Origin: CAYQDF01 sp964416175
GTDB taxonomy: Bacteria; Chloroflexota; Anaerolineae; Anaerolineales; UBA4823
Direction of reading: 5' to 3'
Length of the DNA: 9,244 bases
Assembly: GCA_964416175.1 (NCBI GenBank)
Contig: CAYQDF010000118.1
Coordinates: 1 to 9,244 of the forward strand
Positions within the stretch are counted from its first letter, which is position 1. Every line of letters starts with the position of its first letter. The translations under genes were made by a program, and so were the position numbers. A model generated the notes under the pieces. The model was not told where the DNA came from. It did no database searches and worked only from the letters and a program-made list of their open reading frames with translations. Below are positions 1 to 7,407 of the stretch, one piece after another.

Positions 1-71
1 ACTGGTTTAGCTCAGAATGCATCCGCTGCATAGTCGAAGGGAACGGTTTTGCTTAATCTGAGATTGTCATA

Positions 72-1610
72 TTAAATATCCGCGACGAAGCGGGCTACCA
101 GATGCGACAGGTGTTTGTAGACCAGGTCCAGGTTCCTGGCTTCCGGGGAATCAGATTGATTATTATTTGAATAAATATCCATGGCGGCGCGTACAGCAGC
201 CCGGTAGCTGTGAACCAGGGAGACCATGTTCTGCCATCGCGCAGATTCATTGTCGAGATCGAGCTGCCGGGCAGCCTGGAGGGGCGTCTGTCGGAGAACC
301 GCCTGCAAGCTGCGCTGCTGACTCTCTTTAATCAAGGTGTTGATCGCCGCCCGCGAGCCGCGCACCTGGTTGTCCTGCGTGATCCGCCAGGCCTGCACGT
401 GGCGTTCCGGGATGATGCCGTCCGGCAGGACCCAGGTGCCGATCCCGATCCAGCGCAGGTCCACCCCCCGCTCCCGCGCCCGGGCAATGAAATCATTGTA
501 ATCGTAGAACAGGTCGCTGATGTCCGGGCGGGGCTTGAAGGGCGGCGGCGCGCCGGAGCTGCTGCCCGCGGCTGGGGCTGCCTGCCCGGTATTCGGATCG
601 GGCGGCGCGGCCTCCCCCTGCTTGAGAACTTCCGGCCAACCGATGGCCGCCAGAAACTCGCCGAGGGGATGCCGCAAGATGAATGCGCTGAGCTCACGCC
701 GGATCATCGTCGCAAGGGAAGGGATCACTGCCTGGTGCGGCAAGGTGTAGATCATCCTTTTGACGGCATCCTTGTTGAAAGGATAAGGCGTCTTCAACGA
801 GGCGGACTGGTCATCCCGGCGCACGCTGAAGATGAAGCGGAGGTTTTCAGCGAGGACCGGGATGCCGTCCCGGGTGCGCCCCTGAACCTTTGTGGTTTCG
901 ACCTGGTCGCGCAGGTCCACAACCCGCCGCAGGCGCTCGAAGATCTCGAGCTGTTCCACGTCCTCGGCATCCTGATCCGGGTTATTCTCCGTGAAGAATG
1001 CGATCAACCGCCTCCACAGACGACGTCTGCCGGAGGCCAGAGTCGAGTCTGATTGGGTCGCCTCGGACCCAGAACGAGGCGTGGTCGGCCCGATCATGCG
1101 GGCGCGGCCGTCGACCTTCTCAAACAAAGCGGCGTTCTCCAGGTAGATCCGGACCAGCCCTGGTCCTCCAATCAGGGCGACCGGAGACTGCCTGTCTTTT
1201 TCCGCCACGTCGCCGTCCTTGATCTCGATCACGTCGTATCGGCTGGCAAAAGCGGCCTGGCGGATGAAGCGCTCGGCGACGCGCGCATCTTTCAACTCGA
1301 AGATATCCTGCAGGTATTTCGCCGCCTGTCGGTAAGCCAGCCAGAAGGCGAAAGCGCCGATCAGGATGTGCGTGAAGACGTCGGCGGCGAACAGCGCCCG
1401 GAACGGGTATTCCACAGACGCCCGCAGCCAGTCCAGGCTGGGGGTGAAGGGGTGAGCCGCCGCTCCGAGGACCGCCCAGGCTATCCCGCCGATCAGGATC
1501 AGCCCCCACCGGCGCCTGTCGGCCCCAACCTGGGTAGCTGCCAGGAAGCGGTTAGCCAGCTGGGAAATCAGGGTGTCGCGGAGTGAACGAAGGAACAAGC
1601 GGGCGATCAC
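72..1610 (-). CDS. SPFH/band-7-like membrane protein (second gene of the SPFH pair)
   Basis: 512 residues if started at the GTG at 1610-1608. I chose this start because AGGAG lies 8 bases upstream and the upstream gene stops only 4 bases earlier; a longer frame reaching 1784 would overlap that gene out of frame and reads as low-complexity Arg/Cys/Trp sequence. Two hydrophobic segments are visible at about residues 35-52 and 74-93. The rest looks cytoplasmic and has SPFH-type signatures: GGPG at 148-151, DLRDQ at 232-236, TRDGIPV at 246-252 and GVDLRWIGIGTWVLPD at 382-397. A Pro/Gly/Ala/Ser-rich linker occupies about 331-361 and interrupts the domain; the C-terminal third is helical, with many Gln, Arg and Ala. 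SPFH proteins (stomatin, prohibitin, flotillin) form membrane-bound oligomeric scaffolds. The same signatures occur in the upstream neighbour, so the two are probably paralogous subunits of one assembly, translationally coupled. The exact subfamily is not recognised. Confidence 0.8.
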   Translation of the reverse strand: MIARLFLRSLRDTLISQLANRFLAATQVGADRRRWGLILIGGIAWAVLGAAAHPFTPSLDWLRASVEYPFRALFAADVFTHILIGAFAFWLAYRQAAKYLQDIFELKDARVAERFIRQAAFASRYDVIEIKDGDVAEKDRQSPVALIGGPGLVRIYLENAALFEKVDGRARMIGPTTPRSGSEATQSDSTLASGRRRLWRRLIAFFTENNPDQDAEDVEQLEIFERLRRVVDLRDQVETTKVQGRTRDGIPVLAENLRFIFSVRRDDQSASLKTPYPFNKDAVKRMIYTLPHQAVIPSLATMIRRELSAFILRHPLGEFLAAIGWPEVLKQGEAAPPDPNTGQAAPAAGSSSGAPPPFKPRPDISDLFYDYNDFIARARERGVDLRWIGIGTWVLPDGIIPERHVQAWRITQDNQVRGSRAAINTLIKESQQRSLQAVLRQTPLQAARQLDLDNESARWQNMVSLVHSYRAAVRAAMDIYSNNNQSDSPEARNLDLVYKHLSHLVARFVADI

Positions 1611-1614
1611 GATT

Positions 1615-4600
1615 TCATCTCCTGGCCCAGGCGAGCAGGGATGCGATCTCTTCCGCTTCGCCGGGCAGCAACTGGAGCAGCTCCGGGCGACCGTGCAGCC
1701 ATTCCAGCGTGCCTTCCAGCAGCAATTCCAGGCTGGCGCGCGTCTCCATCTGCCGGCGCGCCTCATCGACGCCCGATTGTCCATCCCGGACGACCAGGGA
1801 TTCGTGCAGCCGGCTGGTCACCTGCCGGGCAAATTCCAGCCTCGCCTGCTCCTCACCGTAGACCACTGCATCCCCGCGCCGCTTTTCGATCGTATCCCTT
1901 TCCTCATTCGCACGTTGCAGCCAGGTCGAGAGCCACTGGTGCACCAGCTGGGCGTCGACGGCTGGAGGGAGTTTGATGTCGCTGATGGACACCTGGATCA
2001 CCTGGACGCCCATATCCTCCAGCAAGCGGAATTCTCTGCTTTTCTGAGTGCTCTTGGTCGGCCGGCCGAAGGGATCCAGCTCGGTGACTTCGCTCTGCGT
2101 GAGCCGCTCGCGCACCATACGCACGACGGTCTCCAGGCCGGTTTCTCCACCGAGCAGGCCGGCTTTTGCTGCGGGATCTTCGGGCGAAGCACCCCCATCG
2201 GTCTGCGCGGCGACCTCCCTGGGTTGAAGGGCAGCCAGGGTATCGAAGAGATCGCTCAGCGAGAATTTGCTCAACACCTCCCGCCAGACATCTACCGCCA
2301 GATAGGCAGGGATCTCGTACCAAGGCACGTTGCGCAGCTCCTGAGGGACGACTCCCTCCCGGGTCAATGCCAGCTGCACAGACCGGCGGTTGAAGCCAAA
2401 TTCCGTGCCTCCCTGGCCAGGCTCGCTTTTTATCTTCACGATGGTCAAAATACGGGCCACCACCTCGATCCCGTCTCGGGTCAGGGCGCTGGTCTCCATC
2501 CGGCGCCGCTGGCGCGCCTGGTAAACGTCGTCGCTCTCGCCGCCCGTCCGGCCTTTGATCTGCGGGGCAAAGGGGTCTTCGTGCGGAAACGGCCCTAACG
2601 GCTGTGGCGGATGGACTCTGACGTGCAGATCCACCGATTCAGGGTGAAGGTATTCCCCCGGCTCGGTGAAGACGACGCCAGGACCGACCACCCGTTTAAA
2701 GGCAGTCTTCGTCCTCAGCAAGGCTGCGCTCGCCGTGTCCAGAAGGATGACACCCGGGCCGCGCCGTTTTTCTTCCCCGGCCCGCTGGACGATTTTACCG
2801 TTTTCTATCCGGATTGCCGGCCCGTGAGCGCCTATGACGTAAAGCAGCAGACGGTTAATTGCCTTGACCCGGTCGCTCAGGCGCTGGAGGGGCAGGACGA
2901 ACTGCGTGAAGAAGGCGAGCCAGAATACGAAACCCAGCACACCCACAAAAAAAATATCAAAGATGATATGCTGCACCGTCCGGGTGGACTTCTCTGCACC
3001 GCGCGGCGGGATCAGGTGGAATCCATCCCGCGCCACCTGGGACAGGGGCGCAAACCCTGGAGTCTGGTAGATCCCGGAAAGCGTGGTGATCACCGCTTCC
3101 GAAATGCTCAAGATCTCCAGCCCGCGCTCCCCTTTAGCGACATAGACGAACGTCGCGCCGGGTTCTCCGCCTGCCGCCGGCCGCGCCTCGGCGTCCAGGT
3201 TCAGACTCAAACCGCTCAGCTCAGCTGTGCCGACAATCAGCGGATCATCTGGCTGCAGGATGAAAACCGTGTGGACGCCGCGCTCGCCATCAGCCACGAA
3301 GAGGTACCAGTCAGTCGAATCGAGGTGAAGCGCTGACCCTTCTGTATCGAGATAACCGACAGTCCGTGGGGCGACCGGCAGCGCGGCATCGATGACCCAA
3401 ATCCCATTGGGACCATCGGCCAGGAACGCGTATTGATCGACCACCACGACACTGCGGACTTCCAGGAACTGGTCGATCAAGCCAGCTGTGCGCGGGTTGA
3501 ACGGGTCCGAGACGTTGACGATTTCTAAACCCGCCTCTCCATCCGCGATGAACACATAATTTTCGGAAACAAAGACATCCTGGGCGATCCCCGGTGTATC
3601 GTACCGGCTGATCTCCCGCATGAATTCCGGTTGGGCAACGTCAAGGATGACCAGCCCAGACTCGCGCGTTGCGACATAGGCCAGGTTCCCTGCCACGTGA
3701 ACCGCAGCCGCCGGGCCGCGGGTCCTGAATTCACCGACCAGGACCGGATTGCGCGGATCCGCAACGTTCACCGCCTGCAAGCCGGTAGCCTGGGCGGTGT
3801 AGACGAGATCGCCTTGAATTTCGAAATCCTCAACCAACCCACCCTGATCGTAATGCCCGATCTCCCGCATGCGCCTGGGTGCGCTGACATCTGCGATCCG
3901 GAAACCGCGTTCAGCATCCGCCAGGAAGGCGCGCCCTCCAGCAACTTTTACTTTGCGGACGACCCGCGGCACGTCGAAGAACCCCACTTCGGTGAGCCGC
4001 GCGGGTTCAGAGATGGCGACGATCCGCAGGCCACGGTTGTGGTCCGCCACGAAAGCGAACTCACCTGCCAGCGCAAGGCCTCTCGCTTCACCGGGTGTGT
4101 CGAGGGCGCCGATCTCTCCCAGGCGAGAAAGATCAGCGATGCTGACGGCCCTGAGGCCAGCGCCGCGCGCCGCCAGATAGACGAGGTCCCCGCGCAGCTC
4201 GAGGTCCTGCACGTATTCGTAAGGAGTGTAGGCGACCAATTCAAATGGGCGGCGCGGGTCAGACACGTCGATCACGCGCAGCCCACCGCCCCCATCGGCG
4301 AGATATGCCAGGGCCTGGATTGCGGTTCCACCTGCGCCGGTGGGGATTTGCCGCAGGGCGACCGCCACGCCCCACGATTCACCAGGCGTATCGAAGAAGC
4401 CCACCTCTGCCGGCCGGACCGGGTCCAGCACGTTGATCACACGCAAGCCAGCCTCGCCATCAGCAATGTATGCATATTCCCCGAAGATCGCCACATCGCG
4501 CGCAATCCCCGGTGTGTCCACAGCGCTCATCTCAACCGGCGCTGCCGGATTGGCCAGGCTGTAAATCCGCAGCCCAGAAGATCCATCTGCCACGTACGCC

Positions 4601-5892
4601 GTCTGTCCCTGTACGGCGACGGCATGTGTTTCTCCTGGAGTGTCCAGGTTTACGATCGGCTCCACGAGGATGCGTTCTGGCTGCCGCTCGTCCAGGGAGA
4701 GCAGCCACCAGCCGGCCGCCCCATCCGCCAGGTAGATAAAATCACCGGCAAGAGTCACTCCAATGGCGTCTCCCCCTGTATCGAAGAAAGCGGCTTCCTC
4801 TGTTTCCGCTGGATCGCGAATGTCGATCACCCGCAGGCCCTGCCCCGCGCTGGCAACGTATGCGAAGCGCCCGTCGACCGCAACGTCCTGGGCATTCCCG
4901 CGCTGGCTTTCATCGGAGAGGATCGTCCCCATCCTGGCGCTCACTTCGGCAGTCAGGAGATACAGCCCGATGTCGCGGTCCGCCAGGTAGACGCGGCCAT
5001 CTGCCACGACGACTTGCCTGGCATCCAAAGGCCTTCCGTAGCTTCCAACTTCCCGAGGGGTTTCCGGCTGAGATACGTTCAGGACGCGCAGCCCGGCTTC
5101 ACCCTCCGCGAGGTACGCGAAGACGTTTCCCACCACGGCCACATCCCTGACCGGTCCAGGTTGAGCGATCACGGCCAGTTCCGCCGGCTGATCCGGGTCC
5201 GTGACGTCCAGGATGACCAGCCCGCGCTCACCCGCCGCCAGGTAGAGGCGATTCCCGGCAAAGGCCATGTCTTCGATGGAGCTTTGGATGTCCAGGGCCA
5301 GGACCTCTTCCGGCTGGCGGGGGTCGGAAATCCGGATCACCCGCAGCCGGCGAGCGCCATCCCCAACGTAGGCGAACTGTCCCTGCACTGCCACGCGCCT
5401 GGCGCCGCCCTCCAAAGGCAGGCGGCTGACCGCAGCCTGCCGTCCCTGGATGTTCTCATCCGCCAGGCTGAAAACAAACAGCCCGCTCGGATTATCCGCG
5501 ACGTAGGCGAAATCCCCCGCTACTGCCACGTCGGCGGCGAAACCGGGCGTATCGAACACAGCTGCCTCGGCCGGCGCCAGCGGATTCGATACATCCAGGA
5601 CGCGCACCCCTTCCCTGCCATCGGCCAGATAGGCGAACTGCCCTTCGACAGCGACCGCCGAGGCGTCCCCCAGGGTGTCGAACACAGCGAGTTCGTCTGG
5701 GGACCTCGGATCTGTGATATCAACAATAGCCAGACCAGCCCGCCCAAGCGGCAGATAGGCGGTGTTCCCAGTCACCACCAGGTCTTTGACCGGCTCTGCG
5801 GGCTGGATCAGGTAGAAGTAAAAACCGATGACCCCCAAGACGACCAGGTAGCTCCATCGCCAGGGCCTGCGTGGGCGCGAAGGTTCGCTCAT
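1615..5892 (-). CDS. LVIVD-repeat propeller protein fused to an SPFH-like domain
   Basis: 1425 residues from ATG at 5892. The frame is open upstream to 6030, but that extension would cross the apparent promoter, and the protein from 5892 begins naturally with a basic stretch (residues 6-12) followed by a membrane segment (about 14-30). Residues 35-948 hold about 21 blades of roughly 42 residues with the pattern 'DVAVxGxxAYVADGxxGLRVIDVSDPxxPxEVGxxDTPG', the LVIVD repeat of beta-propellers. A second membrane segment follows at about 975-1002, then an SPFH-like domain from about 1018 to 1320: GPGV at 1045-1048, TRDGIEV at 1138-1144, and GVQVIQVSISDIKLPP at 1295-1310. A charged helical tail runs to the end. 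Basic residues before the first and after the second membrane segment suggest both termini are inside and the propellers outside. Family knowledge: SPFH domains make membrane scaffolds; LVIVD propellers are common in surface proteins. The joint function is inferred, perhaps sensing or adhesion. No clear Shine-Dalgarno precedes the ATG. Confidence 0.85.
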   Translation of the reverse strand: MSEPSRPRRPWRWSYLVVLGVIGFYFYLIQPAEPVKDLVVTGNTAYLPLGRAGLAIVDITDPRSPDELAVFDTLGDASAVAVEGQFAYLADGREGVRVLDVSNPLAPAEAAVFDTPGFAADVAVAGDFAYVADNPSGLFVFSLADENIQGRQAAVSRLPLEGGARRVAVQGQFAYVGDGARRLRVIRISDPRQPEEVLALDIQSSIEDMAFAGNRLYLAAGERGLVILDVTDPDQPAELAVIAQPGPVRDVAVVGNVFAYLAEGEAGLRVLNVSQPETPREVGSYGRPLDARQVVVADGRVYLADRDIGLYLLTAEVSARMGTILSDESQRGNAQDVAVDGRFAYVASAGQGLRVIDIRDPAETEEAAFFDTGGDAIGVTLAGDFIYLADGAAGWWLLSLDERQPERILVEPIVNLDTPGETHAVAVQGQTAYVADGSSGLRIYSLANPAAPVEMSAVDTPGIARDVAIFGEYAYIADGEAGLRVINVLDPVRPAEVGFFDTPGESWGVAVALRQIPTGAGGTAIQALAYLADGGGGLRVIDVSDPRRPFELVAYTPYEYVQDLELRGDLVYLAARGAGLRAVSIADLSRLGEIGALDTPGEARGLALAGEFAFVADHNRGLRIVAISEPARLTEVGFFDVPRVVRKVKVAGGRAFLADAERGFRIADVSAPRRMREIGHYDQGGLVEDFEIQGDLVYTAQATGLQAVNVADPRNPVLVGEFRTRGPAAAVHVAGNLAYVATRESGLVILDVAQPEFMREISRYDTPGIAQDVFVSENYVFIADGEAGLEIVNVSDPFNPRTAGLIDQFLEVRSVVVVDQYAFLADGPNGIWVIDAALPVAPRTVGYLDTEGSALHLDSTDWYLFVADGERGVHTVFILQPDDPLIVGTAELSGLSLNLDAEARPAAGGEPGATFVYVAKGERGLEILSISEAVITTLSGIYQTPGFAPLSQVARDGFHLIPPRGAEKSTRTVQHIIFDIFFVGVLGFVFWLAFFTQFVLPLQRLSDRVKAINRLLLYVIGAHGPAIRIENGKIVQRAGEEKRRGPGVILLDTASAALLRTKTAFKRVVGPGVVFTEPGEYLHPESVDLHVRVHPPQPLGPFPHEDPFAPQIKGRTGGESDDVYQARQRRRMETSALTRDGIEVVARILTIVKIKSEPGQGGTEFGFNRRSVQLALTREGVVPQELRNVPWYEIPAYLAVDVWREVLSKFSLSDLFDTLAALQPREVAAQTDGGASPEDPAAKAGLLGGETGLETVVRMVRERLTQSEVTELDPFGRPTKSTQKSREFRLLEDMGVQVIQVSISDIKLPPAVDAQLVHQWLSTWLQRANEERDTIEKRRGDAVVYGEEQARLEFARQVTSRLHESLVVRDGQSGVDEARRQMETRASLELLLEGTLEWLHGRPELLQLLPGEAEEIASLLAWARR
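3049..5790 (-). repeat. Coding array of about 21 LVIVD propeller blades
   Basis: The protein segment at residues 35-948 of the large leftward gene divides into 21 successive units. Most are exactly 42 residues, a few 41-46, and two are longer: unit 12 (55 residues, with an insert after WGVAVAL) and unit 21 (52 residues, with an insert rich in Ala and Gly). Conserved positions are an opening 'DVAV.G', an aromatic 'AYVADG', a 'GLRVIDVSDP' strand and a closing 'DTPG'. The repeats are degenerate in sequence, so the array is old rather than a recent tandem duplication. Twenty-one units could fold as three seven-bladed propellers; this is arithmetic, not proof. Confidence 0.85.
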
Positions 5893-5901
5893 GCCAGGTA
5901 G

Positions 5902-5932
5902 ATTGTATAACAAAACTGCAAATTGTGTGCAA
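5902..5932 (-). promoter_or_regulatory. Candidate promoter of the leftward propeller-SPFH unit
   Basis: Read on the minus strand, TTGCAC (5932-5927) is followed after 17 bases by TATACA (5909-5904), with an alternative -10 TACAAT overlapping at 5907-5902. The ATG at 5892 lies only 11 bases after the -10 box, so the transcript would have a leader of just a few bases. This agrees with the absence of a convincing ribosome binding site. The -35 match is only moderate. Confidence 0.45.
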
Positions 5933-5978
5933 TGAGCCGCCCTTTCTCTTCCCGAAAATGGGGGAGAATTGTTACAAT
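5903..5978. promoter_or_regulatory. Three small TTGT/ACAA dyads in the divergent control region
   Basis: Three short inverted repeats occur within 76 bases: TTGTATAACAA (5903-5913), ATTGTGTGCAAT (5922-5933) and ATTGTTACAAT (5968-5978). All share TTG...CAA arms; the first overlaps the leftward -10 box, the second overlaps the leftward -35 box, and the third overlaps a TACAAT that could serve the rightward genes. This is the layout of operators for a shared regulator, but AT-rich promoter DNA can produce such dyads by chance and no regulator gene is present here. Confidence 0.3.
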
Positions 5979-5983
5979 ACAAT
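5973..5983 (+). promoter_or_regulatory. Weak candidate -10 region for the rightward genes
   Basis: Two overlapping TACAAT hexamers (5973-5978 and 5978-5983) lie about 40 bases before the first rightward start codon and are five-of-six matches to TATAAT. No good -35 hexamer stands at the proper distance; TTCCCG at 5949-5954 is the best and is poor. A promoter is expected here because the gene groups diverge, but this placement is tentative. Confidence 0.3.
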
Positions 5984-6021
5984 CCACGAATCAGGATGGC
6001 GGAGGATATCGGAAGTTCAGC

Positions 6022-6168
6022 ATGCTGCACAGCCTGGTGTTTCTTCTTTCGGCGATCGTCCTCGTGATCTGGCTGGTTTTCGCCTGGTTGCTGAGTGGTC
6101 AGATCCTGTATGTCCTCGGCGCGCTGCTGGTCGCCAGCGTCCTGGTATTTTCACTGCGGCAGAAATAA
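6022..6168 (+). CDS. 48-residue two-helix membrane peptide
   Basis: The product is almost wholly hydrophobic: a first membrane helix at about residues 4-24, a short SGQ turn at 25-27, a second helix at about 28-45, and a basic end (RQK). The ATG at 6022 has GGAAG six bases upstream. The frame could be extended to 5923, but the added residues are polar and cross the putative promoter, so I rejected that. It ends 22 bases before the DUF362 start and is probably co-transcribed with it. I do not recognise the family. Its size and hairpin topology suit a small accessory subunit or regulator of a membrane protein, which is inference. Being so short, it could still be a non-coding open frame, but the clean two-helix profile, fitting ribosome site and operon position argue that it is real. 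Confidence 0.6.
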   Translation: MLHSLVFLLSAIVLVIWLVFAWLLSGQILYVLGALLVASVLVFSLRQK

Positions 6169-6190
6169 GTAGTATGTGGAGGTACAGCCT

Positions 6191-7402
6191 GTGACCGATT
6201 TCCCGGGTAAAGGAAAAGTCGCCGTCCTGAAAACCACCCCCCAGACGGTCCTGGACGACTACGAGAAGCTCATGGAGCTGGCCGGCTTCGAGGCCGCCCT
6301 CCCGCCAGGAGTGAAGACCGGCCTGAAGATCAACATCTCCTGGCAGACCTGGTACCCCGCCTGCTCAACCGCCCCCTGGCAGCTGGAAGGCGTCATCCGC
6401 GCCCTTCAGAAAGCAGGCTACACCGATCTGGTCGGCGTGCACAACGACACCGTCGTCGTGAACACCGCCGACGGCGAAGTGAACAACAAGCACAAGTTTG
6501 TAACGGACAAATACGGCGTCCCCTGCTTATATCTCTACAACCAGGACTTCGAGTGGATGGAATACCGGCCCCAGAAACCCTTCCTGGTGCTGGATAAAGT
6601 CTACCCGGAGGGCGTATTTATCCCCAAAGCGCTGGTCGGGATGAACATCGTCCACCTGCCGACCGTGAAGACTCACGTTTTCACCACCATCACCGGAGCG
6701 ATGAAGAACGCTTTCGGCGGCCTGCTCCACCGCAACCGGCACTGGACGCACGCCGTCATCCACGACACGCTGGTCGACCTGCTCGCCATCCAGCAGGAGA
6801 TCCATCCGGGCATCTTCGCCGTGATGGACGGCACCTTTGCAGGGGATGGACCCGGCCCGCGGGCAATGCGGTGGCACGTCAAGGATATCCTGCTCGCCTC
6901 GGCGGACCAGGTGGCCATCGACGCCGTCTCCGCCCGGCTCCAGGGATTCGACCCGCTGAGCCTGCGCTTCATCCGCAAGGCGCACGAGATGGACCTGGGG
7001 GTGGGCGACCCGCGGCAGATCGAGATCGTTGGCTACGACATCGGGCAGGAGCGGCCCTGGAACTTCAGGCGGGAGGACACCTTCGCCAGCCGCGGACAGC
7101 ACATGATCTACCACGGCCCGCTGAAACCCTTCGAGAAGCTCCTGCTGCAGACCCCCCTGGTCCCCTGGTCTTATTTCGCGAGCAATTTCTACCACAACGT
7201 GTACTGGTATCCCTTCATCGGGCGAAAGCGGGTGCAGGCAGCGCTGGAGACCGAGTGGGGGAAGATGTTCAAAGACTACGGCGATGGGCAGGTCGTGATG
7301 CCTGGGATGCAGCCCGAGACTGTCATCCAGGCGGTCGCCGGGCTGACGATCCTGGCAGCCGCAGGGCTGGGGCTGGCATACTGGCTGCGGAAGAAGGGAT
7401 AG
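6191..7402 (+). CDS. DUF362 domain protein with C-terminal membrane tail
   Basis: 403 residues from the GTG at 6191, chosen because GGAGG (6178-6182) stands 8 bases upstream. Another GTG at 6176 is in frame but overlaps that ribosome site and lacks its own. DUF362 family features are clear: the N-terminal 'LKINISW' strand near 45-51, LPTVKTH at 156-162, GAMKNAFGG at 169-177, and DGTFAGDGPGP at 213-223 followed by a conserved-looking 'ADQVAIDAV' helix. The biochemical role of DUF362 proteins is not settled; some members carry ferredoxin-type clusters. This one has only two cysteines (58 and 112), so no such cluster is possible within it. A hydrophobic helix at about 377-398 ending in RKKG predicts a tail anchor with the domain in the cytoplasm. 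It lies 5 bases before the flippase-like gene, suggesting a shared membrane-linked process. Confidence 0.85.
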   Translation: MTDFPGKGKVAVLKTTPQTVLDDYEKLMELAGFEAALPPGVKTGLKINISWQTWYPACSTAPWQLEGVIRALQKAGYTDLVGVHNDTVVVNTADGEVNNKHKFVTDKYGVPCLYLYNQDFEWMEYRPQKPFLVLDKVYPEGVFIPKALVGMNIVHLPTVKTHVFTTITGAMKNAFGGLLHRNRHWTHAVIHDTLVDLLAIQQEIHPGIFAVMDGTFAGDGPGPRAMRWHVKDILLASADQVAIDAVSARLQGFDPLSLRFIRKAHEMDLGVGDPRQIEIVGYDIGQERPWNFRREDTFASRGQHMIYHGPLKPFEKLLLQTPLVPWSYFASNFYHNVYWYPFIGRKRVQAALETEWGKMFKDYGDGQVVMPGMQPETVIQAVAGLTILAAAGLGLAYWLRKKG

Positions 7403-7407
7403 AGAGG

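Noticed and set aside
11..62. Possible terminator after the leftward unit (ATGCA/TGCAT at 17-31 inside CTCAGA/TCTGAG at 11-16 and 57-62)
   Set aside because: The stems are only 5-6 bp, the outer loop is long and there is no T-tract on the minus strand, so it does not meet the pattern of an intrinsic terminator.
210..1052. A 280-codon plus-strand open frame
   Set aside because: Antisense to the short SPFH gene, Arg/Gly/Pro rich, with no recognisable domain.
1611..1784. N-terminal extension of the short SPFH gene
   Set aside because: It would overlap the upstream gene by 170 bases out of frame, and its sequence is low-complexity; the GTG at 1610 has a good ribosome site.
1573..2598. A 341-codon plus-strand open frame
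   Set aside because: Antisense to the SPFH-like C-terminus of the large gene; the composition is that of a GC-rich shadow frame and no motif is visible.
3631..5901. A 756-codon open frame on the plus strand opposite the propeller array
   Set aside because: It lies wholly antisense to a protein with clear repeat structure. Its translation only mirrors the repeat periodicity (recurrent His/Asp/Arg/Gln runs) and has no domain or ribosome site of its own.
5893..6030. N-terminal extension of the propeller-SPFH gene
   Set aside because: It runs through the divergent promoter region and into the ribosome site and start of the opposite gene; the basic-plus-hydrophobic start at 5892 is a proper membrane-protein N-terminus.
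5996..6070. Short plus-strand ATG frame before the 48-residue peptide
   Set aside because: It is only about 24 codons, out of frame with the clean two-helix peptide, and rich in Cys/Phe/Arg with no family resemblance.
6871..7407. Upstream extension of the flippase-like frame inside the DUF362 gene
   Set aside because: It overlaps a clear DUF362 coding sequence in another frame and translates to Arg/Pro/Gly/Ala-rich shadow sequence.
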